Positions 1 to 5,025 are shown, numbered from the stretch's first letter. The stretch is 6,337 nt of DNA from Candidatus Bathyarchaeota archaeon (GCA_003601725.1 PIYJ01000087.1:1-6337); one strand, 5' to 3'. The notes: generated by a model not told the origin, from the letters alone. A program made the numbers and translations.

Positions 1-1
1 A

Positions 2-451
2 TACACCATCGGGCTTCTCGGAGGAGTATGCGGACCGATACTGCTGGGGAAATACGCGGACAGAATCGGCCACCTTAAAATGGCGGCTTTAGCCTCCTTT
101 TCCGCCTTAACCCTGGTCTATCTGCTTGTATTCTACGACTCAGCCAGCTTCATTTTAGCTCCACATCTCTTCCTCTTAGGCCTAACGAGCTTCGCCCTGC
201 CGACTCTTCTCCAGTCACACCTCGTCAGCATCACGAGACGATACAACAGAGACCTAGTCGTCGGGGTATTCTTCACAGTCGGGTTCGGATTCAGCTCACT
301 ATGGTCCGGCATAGTAGGCTACATGATTGATGTGTACTCCTCATTCAAGCCCGCCTTCCTCATGATGGGGACGCTGGGACTATTCGCGTTCTTGTTACTA
401 ATCCATCAGCTCAAATCTCTGCGACGAGTAACCACTCAGCATGAAGCTTGA
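2..451 (+). CDS. Major facilitator superfamily (MFS) transporter, C-terminal part only
   Basis: The reading frame is open from the window edge, so the 5' end of the gene lies outside; 149 residues are visible. Fragment residues 16-26 (GKYADRIGHLK) match MFS motif A (GxxxDRxGxxK), the cytoplasmic loop signature after helix 2 or, in the second half, helix 8. Four hydrophobic helices follow, at about residues 27-45, 49-72, 84-108 and 117-136, then a basic polar tail (KSLRR). Four helices after the motif fit TM9-12, so this is probably the second half of a 12-helix inner-membrane carrier. The substrate cannot be told from this part. Codon choice is richer in G and C (many ctc, atc, ttc) than in the lactonase at the other end of the window. 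A T-run starts 5 nt after the TGA stop. Confidence 0.85.
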   Translation, partial: YTIGLLGGVCGPILLGKYADRIGHLKMAALASFSALTLVYLLVFYDSASFILAPHLFLLGLTSFALPTLLQSHLVSITRRYNRDLVVGVFFTVGFGFSSLWSGIVGYMIDVYSSFKPAFLMMGTLGLFAFLLLIHQLKSLRRVTTQHEA

Positions 452-456
452 ACGCA

Positions 457-571
457 TTTTTGAAGATCTGAAGTCTTGCCGAGTTTTCGTTGACTCTTAA
501 GCAGGATCAGCCATCGTGAAGGATTTCTCGGAACAGTTATCTTGAAGCTTCTTTGGCTAAGCTGCCTTTTT
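457..571 (+). terminator. Possible termination region downstream of the MFS gene
   Basis: Two oligo-T runs, the usual archaeal termination signal, lie here: T5 at 457-461, just after the stop codon, and T5 at 567-571. The second follows a short hairpin, AGCTT (546-550) pairing with AAGCT (559-563) across an 8-nt loop. I see no convincing gene in 452-658. Confidence 0.3.
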
Positions 572-620
572 CTATTTATGATTAGATGCCGCTGTAACAT
601 TTATAGGCGGAGACCAAGGA

Positions 621-629
621 TATTTTAAT
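621..629 (+). promoter_or_regulatory. TATA-like box of the DUF362 gene
   Basis: TATTTTAAT lies 30-38 nt before the ATG at 659. Transcription starting about 25 nt downstream would give a leader of only a few nucleotides. That fits the lack of a clear Shine-Dalgarno site before this gene (only a weak AGGGTG at 639-644). A second AT-rich stretch, TATATAAA at 647-654, is too close to the ATG to act as its TATA box. Confidence 0.4.
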
Positions 630-658
630 CAAAAATTTAGGGTGTCTATATAAAAGCT

Positions 659-1849
659 ATGAAGAGTAAAGTTGCCATTGTAAGAGACGTAGATATTGAA
701 GAAAGAACTAGACGTGCCGTTGAGCTTATAGGCGGAATAGAGAAGACGGTAGGAAGAGGAGACGAGGTTCTCATTAAACCAAACATGGTTGGAGGTTTTC
801 CTTCAGAAACCGGGGAGACGACTGATCCTGAATTTGTCAGAGTTATTGTTGAGATGGCGTTTGAGGCTGGCGCCAAGAAAGTCCTTGTTGGTGAAGGAGA
901 ACCATTTGTCTCCATGGAAGAGCTTAAGAGAAGATTTGTGAATCGCGCTATTCCATCCACTGAGCCCCTTCATACTCGATACAAGAGAATCTTGAAAAAG
1001 ACAGGTGGAAAGCTTATAGATTTCAATGCAGACAGATGGGAAACAGTTAAAGTTCCGAATCCTGTCTTCTTTGATAAGATTCAAGTTGCACGGGCCGTTC
1101 TTGACTGTGATGTTCTGATAGGAGCTCCAGTTTTGAAGACTCATCACTTAGCCGGCATAACAGTAGCCTTAAAGAATCTGTATGGTGTGATTCCTCGAAG
1201 CGACAAGGGAAGATATCATCGATTAGACAGAGTAGAAGAGGCCATAATCGACATAAACAAGGTTAGAACATGCGACATGGTCATCGTCGACGGAACTCGG
1301 ACAATTCTACACTGGGGAAGAATAGATGAATATCTCGAGACAAAGCAGCTGAACCTCACATTGGCAGGATTCGACCCCGTAGCAATCGACGCCGTCTCAG
1401 CAAAGATCCTCGGAATCAATCCTGAATCTCTTCGATTTCTCATATGGGCTGAGGAACATAAACTTGGAACCGCTGATCTCAACCGAATCGAGACGGTAGG
1501 CATCACAATCGAGGAGGCTTACAGAGGGAAGATGATGACCTCAGTTGAGTATGTAAATAGAAAATTCTCTAAGATTCATCTGCTGAACTGCGGAGCATGC
1601 ACGGGATGCTTTGGAAGAATCGCCACGGCGCTTAACAGAATCGACGATAGCGGAATGAAAGAAGATGCTTACATCTTTATGGGTCCAGATGTGAGGTCGA
1701 TTAAAGAGAAAGGTAAGGTCTTTCTCTGCGGGAACTGTGCAGCTCCAACAATCTATAATAAACGTAAAGGAATATTCATTCCTGGATGCCCTCCCGATCT
1801 GAGGCCTCTTCTCGATGAGATCAAGAAGATCGGCGCATTAATAAAATAA
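659..1849 (+). CDS. DUF362 protein with a C-terminal hydrogenase-small-subunit/NuoB-like cysteine module
   Basis: This is a 396-residue cytoplasmic protein with no signal peptide or membrane helix. The N-terminal ~300 residues are a DUF362 domain. Seen are LIKPN (38-42), the signature from GAPVLKTHH (155-163) to ALKNLYGVIP (170-179), and FDPVAIDA (238-245). DUF362 has no settled biochemical role, although members often accompany iron-sulfur domains. The last ~90 residues hold six cysteines: C311, C314, C317 (CGACTGC), C357 and C360 (CGNCA), and C377 (IPGCPP, followed by LLDEI). CTGC, then GxCA, then PGCPP is the order of the proximal [4Fe-4S] ligands in [NiFe]-hydrogenase small subunits, and resembles NuoB. 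A compact Fe-S module is therefore inferred, with predicted ligands C314, C317, C360 and C377. The start is ATG 659 because MKSKVAIVRD is a usual DUF362 N-terminus. It stands alone in its orientation, about 200 nt from either neighbour. The electron partner is unknown. Confidence 0.85.
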   Translation: MKSKVAIVRDVDIEERTRRAVELIGGIEKTVGRGDEVLIKPNMVGGFPSETGETTDPEFVRVIVEMAFEAGAKKVLVGEGEPFVSMEELKRRFVNRAIPSTEPLHTRYKRILKKTGGKLIDFNADRWETVKVPNPVFFDKIQVARAVLDCDVLIGAPVLKTHHLAGITVALKNLYGVIPRSDKGRYHRLDRVEEAIIDINKVRTCDMVIVDGTRTILHWGRIDEYLETKQLNLTLAGFDPVAIDAVSAKILGINPESLRFLIWAEEHKLGTADLNRIETVGITIEEAYRGKMMTSVEYVNRKFSKIHLLNCGACTGCFGRIATALNRIDDSGMKEDAYIFMGPDVRSIKEKGKVFLCGNCAAPTIYNKRKGIFIPGCPPDLRPLLDEIKKIGALIK

Positions 1850-1888
1850 AAGAAAAAAAGGGATTTACGTAGAGAAATGCTTTGCACC

Positions 1889-1911
1889 CAGCCATGAAGT
1901 TTACATGGCTG
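1889..1911 (+). terminator. Perfect 8-bp hairpin after the DUF362 gene
   Basis: CAGCCATG (1889-1896) pairs perfectly with CATGGCTG (1904-1911) across the 7-nt loop AAGTTTA, 40 nt after the TAA stop. It could protect the 3' end or help termination before the convergent trxB gene. Only a weak T-rich stretch (gatttatgg) follows, so it is not a textbook terminator. Confidence 0.35.
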
Positions 1912-1990
1912 CCTTGATTTATGGAGAAACGAAAGAATATCAGCTTTTATGAAAAAATCTAGGGAATGAATATTGAAAGGTTAAATCAAC

Positions 1991-1995
1991 AAAAA
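1991..1995 (-). terminator. Possible oligo-T terminator of trxB
   Basis: Read on the minus strand, this is TTCTTTTTG, a T5 run about 73 nt beyond the trxB stop. Another T6 run on that strand lies further on, near 1954-1960. There is no hairpin; the call relies only on the archaeal preference for T-runs. The 1850-2067 spacer holds no gene that I can support. Confidence 0.25.
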
Positions 1996-2067
1996 GAAGG
2001 AGTTTCTAGGATATTCTGATTTTAAAGTCGTGAAGCCCTTTATAATTTAACTATAGATGCTCTCTTT

Positions 2068-2982
2068 TTAGGGATTCACCATTTCTAAATATCTTTCAGC
2101 GTCAAGAGCTGCTTTACATCCAGAAGCAGCAGCTACTACTGCTTGTCTGTAACGGCGGTCTTGCACGTCGCCTGCGAAGACTCCTTCAACGCTGGTTTTC
2201 GTCTCATCATGGGTAATGATGTATCCGTCTTTATCTAGCTCAATCTGGTTCCTAAAGATTTCAGTGTTCGGTTTGCTGCCTATCGCTATAAAGACGCCGT
2301 CACACTCGATTGTGAACTCCTCCCCTGTATCTGTTCTTTTAAGTCGAACTCCTTCCACCCTTTCTTCTCCAATTATTTCCTGAACAACCGCGTTCCAGAC
2401 GAATCCTATTTTCGGGTTGCTGAAAGCTCTTTTCTGCAGAAATCTGGAAGCCCTTAATCGGTTTCTTCTATGTATGATCTTAACTTCTTTCGCAAATTTC
2501 GTGAGCTCTAAGGCTTCTTTTAGAGCGGTATCTCCCCCGCCGACAATAACCACTTTTTTGTCCCTAAAGAATGGGCCGTCACAGGTTGCGCAGACTGAGA
2601 CTCCTTTTCCTCTCAGACGCTGTTCGCTCTCGAGACCTAGCCATCTCCGAGAAGCTCCGGTTGCTATAATGACTGAGCGAGCTTCATATGTATTGTCCTC
2701 TGCTTTAACCCTGAAGGGCTTACTTTTAAAGTCGACTGACGTGGCATCCTCAAATATGATCTCCGCGCCGAACTTTTCAGCCTGCCTTCTCATGTTCTCC
2801 ATAAGCTCGGGCCCCATAACCCCCTCGCTGAACCCCGGAAAATTTTCGATCTCAGTTGTCAACATAAGCTGGCCTCCCCATGAAGACCCAGCGATAACAA
2901 GGGTTCTAAACTCATTTCTGCTTGTATATATCGCGGCTGTCAAGCCTGCTGGTCCTGAACCTATGACTATCACATCGTACAA
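2068..2982 (-). CDS. trxB: Thioredoxin reductase (NADPH, FAD)
   Basis: This 304-residue protein is close to the usual length for low-molecular-weight thioredoxin reductase, a cytoplasmic flavoenzyme that passes electrons from NAD(P)H through FAD and a Cys pair to thioredoxin or a glutaredoxin-like partner. Seen in order: FAD-binding GSGPAG (8-13), TGA (108-110), the redox pair CATC (C131, C134), the nucleotide-binding GGGDTA (148-153), HRRNRLR (171-177), and the second FAD motif GVFAGD (267-272) followed by RQAVVAAASG. HRRxxxR is the pattern associated with NADPH rather than NADH use. The start codon is TTG at 2982-2980: GGAGG lies 7 nt upstream and the protein then begins MYDVIVIGSG, as the family does. 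It is the last gene of a minus-strand set after DUF488, but the 141-nt gap allows its own promoter. No thioredoxin gene is in view. Confidence 0.95.
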   Translation of the reverse strand: MYDVIVIGSGPAGLTAAIYTSRNEFRTLVIAGSSWGGQLMLTTEIENFPGFSEGVMGPELMENMRRQAEKFGAEIIFEDATSVDFKSKPFRVKAEDNTYEARSVIIATGASRRWLGLESEQRLRGKGVSVCATCDGPFFRDKKVVIVGGGDTALKEALELTKFAKEVKIIHRRNRLRASRFLQKRAFSNPKIGFVWNAVVQEIIGEERVEGVRLKRTDTGEEFTIECDGVFIAIGSKPNTEIFRNQIELDKDGYIITHDETKTSVEGVFAGDVQDRRYRQAVVAAASGCKAALDAERYLEMVNP

Positions 2983-2989
2983 TCTCTTT

Positions 2990-2994
2990 CCTCC
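2990..2994 (-). promoter_or_regulatory. Shine-Dalgarno site that fixes the trxB TTG start
   Basis: GGAGG on the minus strand, 7 nt before TTG 2982. No ATG or GTG gives the conserved FAD-binding N-terminus, so this site settles the start. Confidence 0.75.
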
Positions 2995-3010
2995 TCTTCT
3001 CGTAGAGATA

Positions 3011-3047
3011 AGCTAATTAGTTAGCTACGGCTTTAATGAATTTTTAG
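3011..3047 (-). promoter_or_regulatory. Possible trxB promoter with an inverted repeat near the start point
   Basis: On the minus strand, CTAAAAATTC (3047-3038) is a TATA-like box. Transcription about 25 nt downstream would begin near 3015-3020, giving a leader of about 35 nt that contains the GGAGG. The inverted repeat AGCTAA (3011-3016), TTAG, TTAGCT (3021-3026) would lie on the start point, a position suited to an operator. No transcript data are available. Confidence 0.3.
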
Positions 3048-3123
3048 GCGTTTAGACACTTAATGCGACAGGGAGTTCCTTCGTCGTCTATTTTTCGTTA
3101 CAGACAAAGAAAATTCGGAAAGC

Positions 3124-3666
3124 CTACGAATTAAGTTGTGATTCTAACCTTGGATAAGTTAGCAGCCCATCTATGACCCGAGCGAATCTCGTGAGCTTAT
3201 GTTCCCTTGCTTCTTGTTGATCTATGATATGTGTAACTTGATGCCCCTTAGCTACTAGATAGTCTGAGAGTATTCTTCGGTGGCATCTCCAGTAAAATTT
3301 CTCCGCGCACATGTAGGCTATTCTCCATTTCTCCCCGTATCTGAGAAGTCGACGTATCCCCATTCTGAACTCTTCACTTAAAGTATAATCCGCATAATTT
3401 CTGAATCCCACGCTATCCCAAGCCTTGTTTGGCGATCTGTCTCCGAGACCGTTCTTTCTATAGCCGCCTAGCTCCCTACCCAGCCAGAAGTATCTTATCC
3501 CTTCCGCCTTTAAGCTCTCTTCTAGGGCTTCACGATTAAAGTGAGGATACTTCTTCGAGCTCGGCCAGCTCCGAATATCAATTAACGCTTCGATGTTGAA
3601 TTTCTTAAGTAGACTGAGGAACTCGCCTAAACTTCTGTTAGAATGTCCAATAGTGAAAAAATGCAT
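3124..3666 (-). CDS. DUF488 family protein
   Basis: This 180-residue cytoplasmic protein carries DUF488 family (PF04343) signatures: TIGHSNRS at the N-terminus (5-12), DIRSWPSSKK (30-39), FRNYADY (88-94), and the strongly conserved MCAEK...CHRR block (119-131) with C120, E122, C128, H129 and R130. The biochemical role of DUF488 is not established; the conserved Cys, Glu and Cys-His-Arg suggest a catalytic or metal or anion site. The ATG lies only 7 nt after the stop of the upstream nitroreductase gene, and no Shine-Dalgarno site fits in that gap, so its translation probably depends on the upstream gene (re-initiation or coupling). The length is normal for the family and no key residue appears lost. 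Confidence 0.9.
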   Translation of the reverse strand: MHFFTIGHSNRSLGEFLSLLKKFNIEALIDIRSWPSSKKYPHFNREALEESLKAEGIRYFWLGRELGGYRKNGLGDRSPNKAWDSVGFRNYADYTLSEEFRMGIRRLLRYGEKWRIAYMCAEKFYWRCHRRILSDYLVAKGHQVTHIIDQQEAREHKLTRFARVIDGLLTYPRLESQLNS

Positions 3667-3673
3667 GGGTGAT

Positions 3674-4201
3674 TCAAAACTTGTCCGTTGAGACTATCTC
3701 GTCAAGCGGCTTCCGACCGACCGGCTCTTTGAATGCGCTTTCCCCCTCCGCCGGATAGCCGAGTGGAGTTAATGCAGCCACGTTCCATCCTGACGGAACA
3801 TCTAAAACTTCTTTGACTTGTTCATTGTCGAAAGCTCCAATCCAGCATGTTCCTAACCCCTCAGCTCTTGCAGCGAGGATAAGATGCGTGAAAGCTATGG
3901 TTACGTCCATGACTCCGCTTAGTTTCCCCATGTATCCTCCTCTGTTGTAGCTGAGTTCCTTAGCGCAAGCAGCTATGATTATCGGGGCCTCTGCGATCCA
4001 TGACTGGTTGTGACAAGCGGGCACAAGCTTCTTCTTTATCTCGTCATCTTTGACTATTATGAACCGCCAAGGCTGACGGTTCGATCCGGAGGGGGCGATC
4101 CGTGCGGCTTCTAGCACTCTTTGCAAGACATCGTCGGGAATCGGGTCAGGCTTGTATGATCTTACGCTTCTTCGGGTTCTTATGACATCGTAAAATTCCA
4201 T
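3674..4201 (-). CDS. Nitroreductase-family flavoprotein (FMN)
   Basis: This is a 175-residue member of the nitroreductase family (PF00881), whose members are usually homodimers that bind FMN between subunits and use NAD(P)H. Numbered from ATG 4201: RRSVR (10-14) and PSGSNRQPW (37-45) are FMN phosphate and ring contacts typical of the family, EGLGTCWIG (114-122) is the central helix motif, and GYP (148-150) with RKPLDEIV (163-170) is the usual C-terminal end. The substrate cannot be predicted; such proteins reduce quinones, nitro compounds or flavins, or serve biosynthetic roles. The frame stays open to a GTG at 4210, but that GTG lies inside AGGTGAT, a near-perfect Shine-Dalgarno site 5 nt before ATG 4201, so ATG 4201 is preferred. 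It heads a minus-strand set with DUF488 and perhaps trxB, divergent from the winged-helix gene. Confidence 0.9.
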   Translation of the reverse strand: MEFYDVIRTRRSVRSYKPDPIPDDVLQRVLEAARIAPSGSNRQPWRFIIVKDDEIKKKLVPACHNQSWIAEAPIIIAACAKELSYNRGGYMGKLSGVMDVTIAFTHLILAARAEGLGTCWIGAFDNEQVKEVLDVPSGWNVAALTPLGYPAEGESAFKEPVGRKPLDEIVSTDKF

Positions 4202-4205
4202 GTTA

Positions 4206-4213
4206 ATCACCTT
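4206..4213 (-). promoter_or_regulatory. Shine-Dalgarno site deciding the nitroreductase start
   Basis: AAGGTGAT on the minus strand complements the 3' end of archaeal 16S rRNA and ends 4-5 nt before ATG 4201. It contains the competing GTG (4210-4208), which is therefore unlikely to be the start codon. Confidence 0.65.
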
Positions 4214-4231
4214 TCATCTTAACAGCATGTT

Positions 4232-4239
4232 ATTATAAA
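4232..4239 (-). promoter_or_regulatory. TATA box of the nitroreductase-DUF488 operon
   Basis: TTTATAAT on the minus strand lies 31-38 nt before ATG 4201. A start point about 25 nt downstream (near 4210) would give a very short leader that just includes the Shine-Dalgarno site. It is one of the clearest archaeal promoter candidates in the window. Confidence 0.5.
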
Positions 4240-4268
4240 GATGGCCTTTCAATATTTTTCTTTTGGTT

Positions 4269-4312
4269 ATTGACTCTTTTCTGATTTATGACGTGCTTCA
4301 AGAATTGACTCT
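4269..4312. repeat. 9-bp direct repeat in the divergent control region
   Basis: ATTGACTCT occurs exactly at 4269-4277 and 4304-4312, 35 bp apart start to start. Both copies lie between the divergent nitroreductase and winged-helix promoters, where a regulator would bind. One 9-bp repeat in 200 bp of AT-rich DNA can also arise by chance. Confidence 0.4.
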
Positions 4313-4365
4313 AAGAGAGGAATTATAATGAGAGATATTTGTGTTGGTTTGAGCTACGCACATCC

Positions 4366-4376
4366 TTTTTTATTTT
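4366..4376 (+). promoter_or_regulatory. TATA-like box upstream of the winged-helix gene
   Basis: The T-rich run TTTTTTATTTT would place the start point at about 4391-4400, at or just after a six-codon mini-frame. An alternative box, ATTATAAT at 4322-4329, would give a leader of about 55 nt. Confidence 0.3.
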
Positions 4377-4390
4377 TCTCTTCTGAACTT

Positions 4391-4411
4391 ATGGCTAGGT
4401 GTTCAGAATGA
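4391..4411 (+). other. Six-codon upstream mini-frame overlapping the winged-helix start
   Basis: ATG GCT AGG TGT TCA GAA TGA encodes MARCSE. Its TGA overlaps the regulator's ATG in the classic ATGA arrangement (4408-4411). The Shine-Dalgarno site of the regulator, AGGTG (4397-4401), lies inside the mini-frame. If transcription starts upstream of 4391 the two could be translationally coupled; no Shine-Dalgarno site is obvious for the mini-frame itself. Confidence 0.25.
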
Positions 4412-4668
4412 GCTCTAAAAGATCTCGGATCGAGATTTACCTTGATGTTCTTCACGCTATTAAACGTGGCACTCATAAACCTACTCGCATAATGTACAGG
4501 ACGAACTTGAGCTGGAAACCCCTGATGAGCATACTTGAATCGATGATAGAACAGGGACTGGTGAGAGTTGAGGAAGAAGGAAATCGAACAACCTATTGGA
4601 TCACAGAGAAAGGCAGAAATGTCCTGAACTACTTCATGGAGGCAATGAACCTCATCGAGATCAAATGA
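4408..4668 (+). CDS. Small winged-helix transcriptional regulator (HTH_45 type)
   Basis: This 86-residue single-domain DNA-binding protein matches the archaeal winged-helix family (PF14947-like): SRIEIYLDVLHAIKRG (helix 1, 6-21), KPTRIMYRTNLSW (24-36), then PLMSILESMIEQGLV (38-52) as the recognition region. The beta wing is RVEEEGNRTTYWITEKG (53-69), and a C-terminal helix (70-84) probably dimerises. There is no effector domain or metal-binding Cys. A longer frame begins at GTG 4399, but that GTG is part of AGGTG, a Shine-Dalgarno site 6 nt before ATG 4408, so ATG is chosen. It is divergent from the nitroreductase operon, which makes that operon and itself the likely targets (inference from position only). 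Confidence 0.85.
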   Translation: MSSKRSRIEIYLDVLHAIKRGTHKPTRIMYRTNLSWKPLMSILESMIEQGLVRVEEEGNRTTYWITEKGRNVLNYFMEAMNLIEIK

Positions 4669-4717
4669 AAATGGCGTTGACGACTGAGAATCTTTAATAA
4701 TGACTTGTCTCCCTTCG

Positions 4718-4725
4718 TTTTAAAG
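4718..4725 (+). promoter_or_regulatory. TATA-like box for the structured RNA candidate
   Basis: TTTTAAAG is centred about 26 nt before 4748, three nucleotides upstream of the first paired base (4751) of the RNA fold. That is the spacing expected between an archaeal TATA box and its start point. Confidence 0.35.
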
Positions 4726-4746
4726 AAAAATAAAGTAAAGGAATAG

Positions 4747-4843
4747 AAGCTGCGGGTTAGCGATTTAGAGAGGTATCTCTGAATCTTCAATCTGATTAAA
4801 AACCCGCATGATTTAAGTAATCATCTATAAATTTTTCATTTTC
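4747..4843 (+). ncRNA. Candidate structured small RNA, family not recognised
   Basis: The sequence folds into nested stems. An outer 8-bp stem pairs TGCGGGTT (4751-4758) with AACCCGCA (4801-4808). An inner 10-bp stem pairs GATTTAGAGA (4762-4771) with TCTCTGAATC (4776-4785), with one G-U pair and loop GGTA. They are joined by a 3-nt (5') and 15-nt (3') internal loop. A second hairpin follows directly, ATGATT (4808-4813) with AATCAT (4819-4824), then T5 and T4 runs (4832-4842) as a terminator. A TATA-like box stands at the right distance upstream. The 3' internal loop holds TTCAATC, like a tRNA T-loop, but there is no anticodon arm and a 3-nt gap separates it from the outer stem. It does not meet the H/ACA or C/D box patterns. 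It might instead be an untranslated leader or trailer element. Function unknown. Confidence 0.4.
4808..4842 (+). terminator. Hairpin plus T-runs closing the RNA candidate
   Basis: The 6-bp hairpin ATGATT/AATCAT with loop TAAGT is followed within 8 nt by TTTTTCATTTT. It looks like a terminator for the structured RNA or for read-through from the winged-helix gene. It overlaps the TATA-like TATAAAT (4826-4832), so a promoter role cannot be excluded. Confidence 0.4.
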
Positions 4844-4961
4844 TACACCGCAGTTTTTCTCAAGACACATCTCCGCCAATCTCCGATTGATTATGAAAGA
4901 GCAACTCCTTTTTTTAGAGACGCAAAAATTCATAAGCGACATAAGCTCTGCAGCAAAATAT

Positions 4962-4978
4962 CGAAAAATCTAATTAGA
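4962..4978 (+). promoter_or_regulatory. Possible lactonase promoter with 10-bp palindrome
   Basis: CGAAAAA (4962-4968) resembles a BRE element next to an AT-rich box. The perfect palindrome TCTAATTAGA (4969-4978) overlaps it. A start point near 4997 would give a leader of about 30 nt. The palindrome could be a regulator site. Confidence 0.25.
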
Positions 4979-5025
4979 GCCCCCATAGAGAAGAAAAGGA
5001 AGCAGCATGAGAGGGACAGATTACG

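Larger units (their letters stand above)
4669..5025. other. 357-bp intergenic region between regulator and lactonase genes
   Basis: I see no protein-coding gene here. It contains a candidate promoter (4718-4725), a structured RNA candidate (about 4747-4843), a second TATA-like sequence TATAAAT (4826-4832), a small hairpin CAATC-TCC-GATTG (4877-4889), a T7 run (4909-4915) that could end upstream transcripts, and a probable lactonase promoter with a 10-bp palindrome (4962-4978). Confidence 0.6.

Noticed and set aside
578..628. A 16-residue frame upstream of the DUF362 gene.
   Set aside because: It is very short, lacks a ribosome-binding site and ends within the probable TATA box of the next gene.
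1531..1587. A C/D box guide RNA: GATGATGA near 1531 and CTGA near 1583.
   Set aside because: Both boxes lie inside the conserved DUF362 reading frame (MMTS...LLN) and internal D' and C' boxes are not evident; probably chance.
2038..2050. A TATA-like CTTTATAATTTAA on the plus strand pointing into the 3' end of trxB, as a promoter of an antisense transcript.
   Set aside because: The convergent spacer is AT-rich throughout and nothing else supports an antisense RNA.
2417..3016. A 199-codon open frame on the plus strand, antisense to trxB.
   Set aside because: It lies almost entirely opposite a well-conserved thioredoxin reductase and its translation shows no recognisable domain; an antisense shadow.
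4399..4407. GTG 4399 as the start of the winged-helix protein.
   Set aside because: This codon forms part of the AGGTG ribosome-binding site that serves ATG 4408.
4752..4808. A tRNA gene: 7-bp acceptor-like stem GCGGGTT/AACCCGC and a TTCAATC T-loop-like segment.
   Set aside because: Only 56 nt span the stem, there is no anticodon arm, the would-be T-stem pairs poorly, and three unpaired bases separate it from the outer stem. Not a canonical tRNA.
4751..4810. An H/ACA guide RNA, given lower stem, internal pocket and upper stem.
   Set aside because: No ACA follows the lower stem (ATGATTT instead), and no clear kink-turn is visible near the apical loop.
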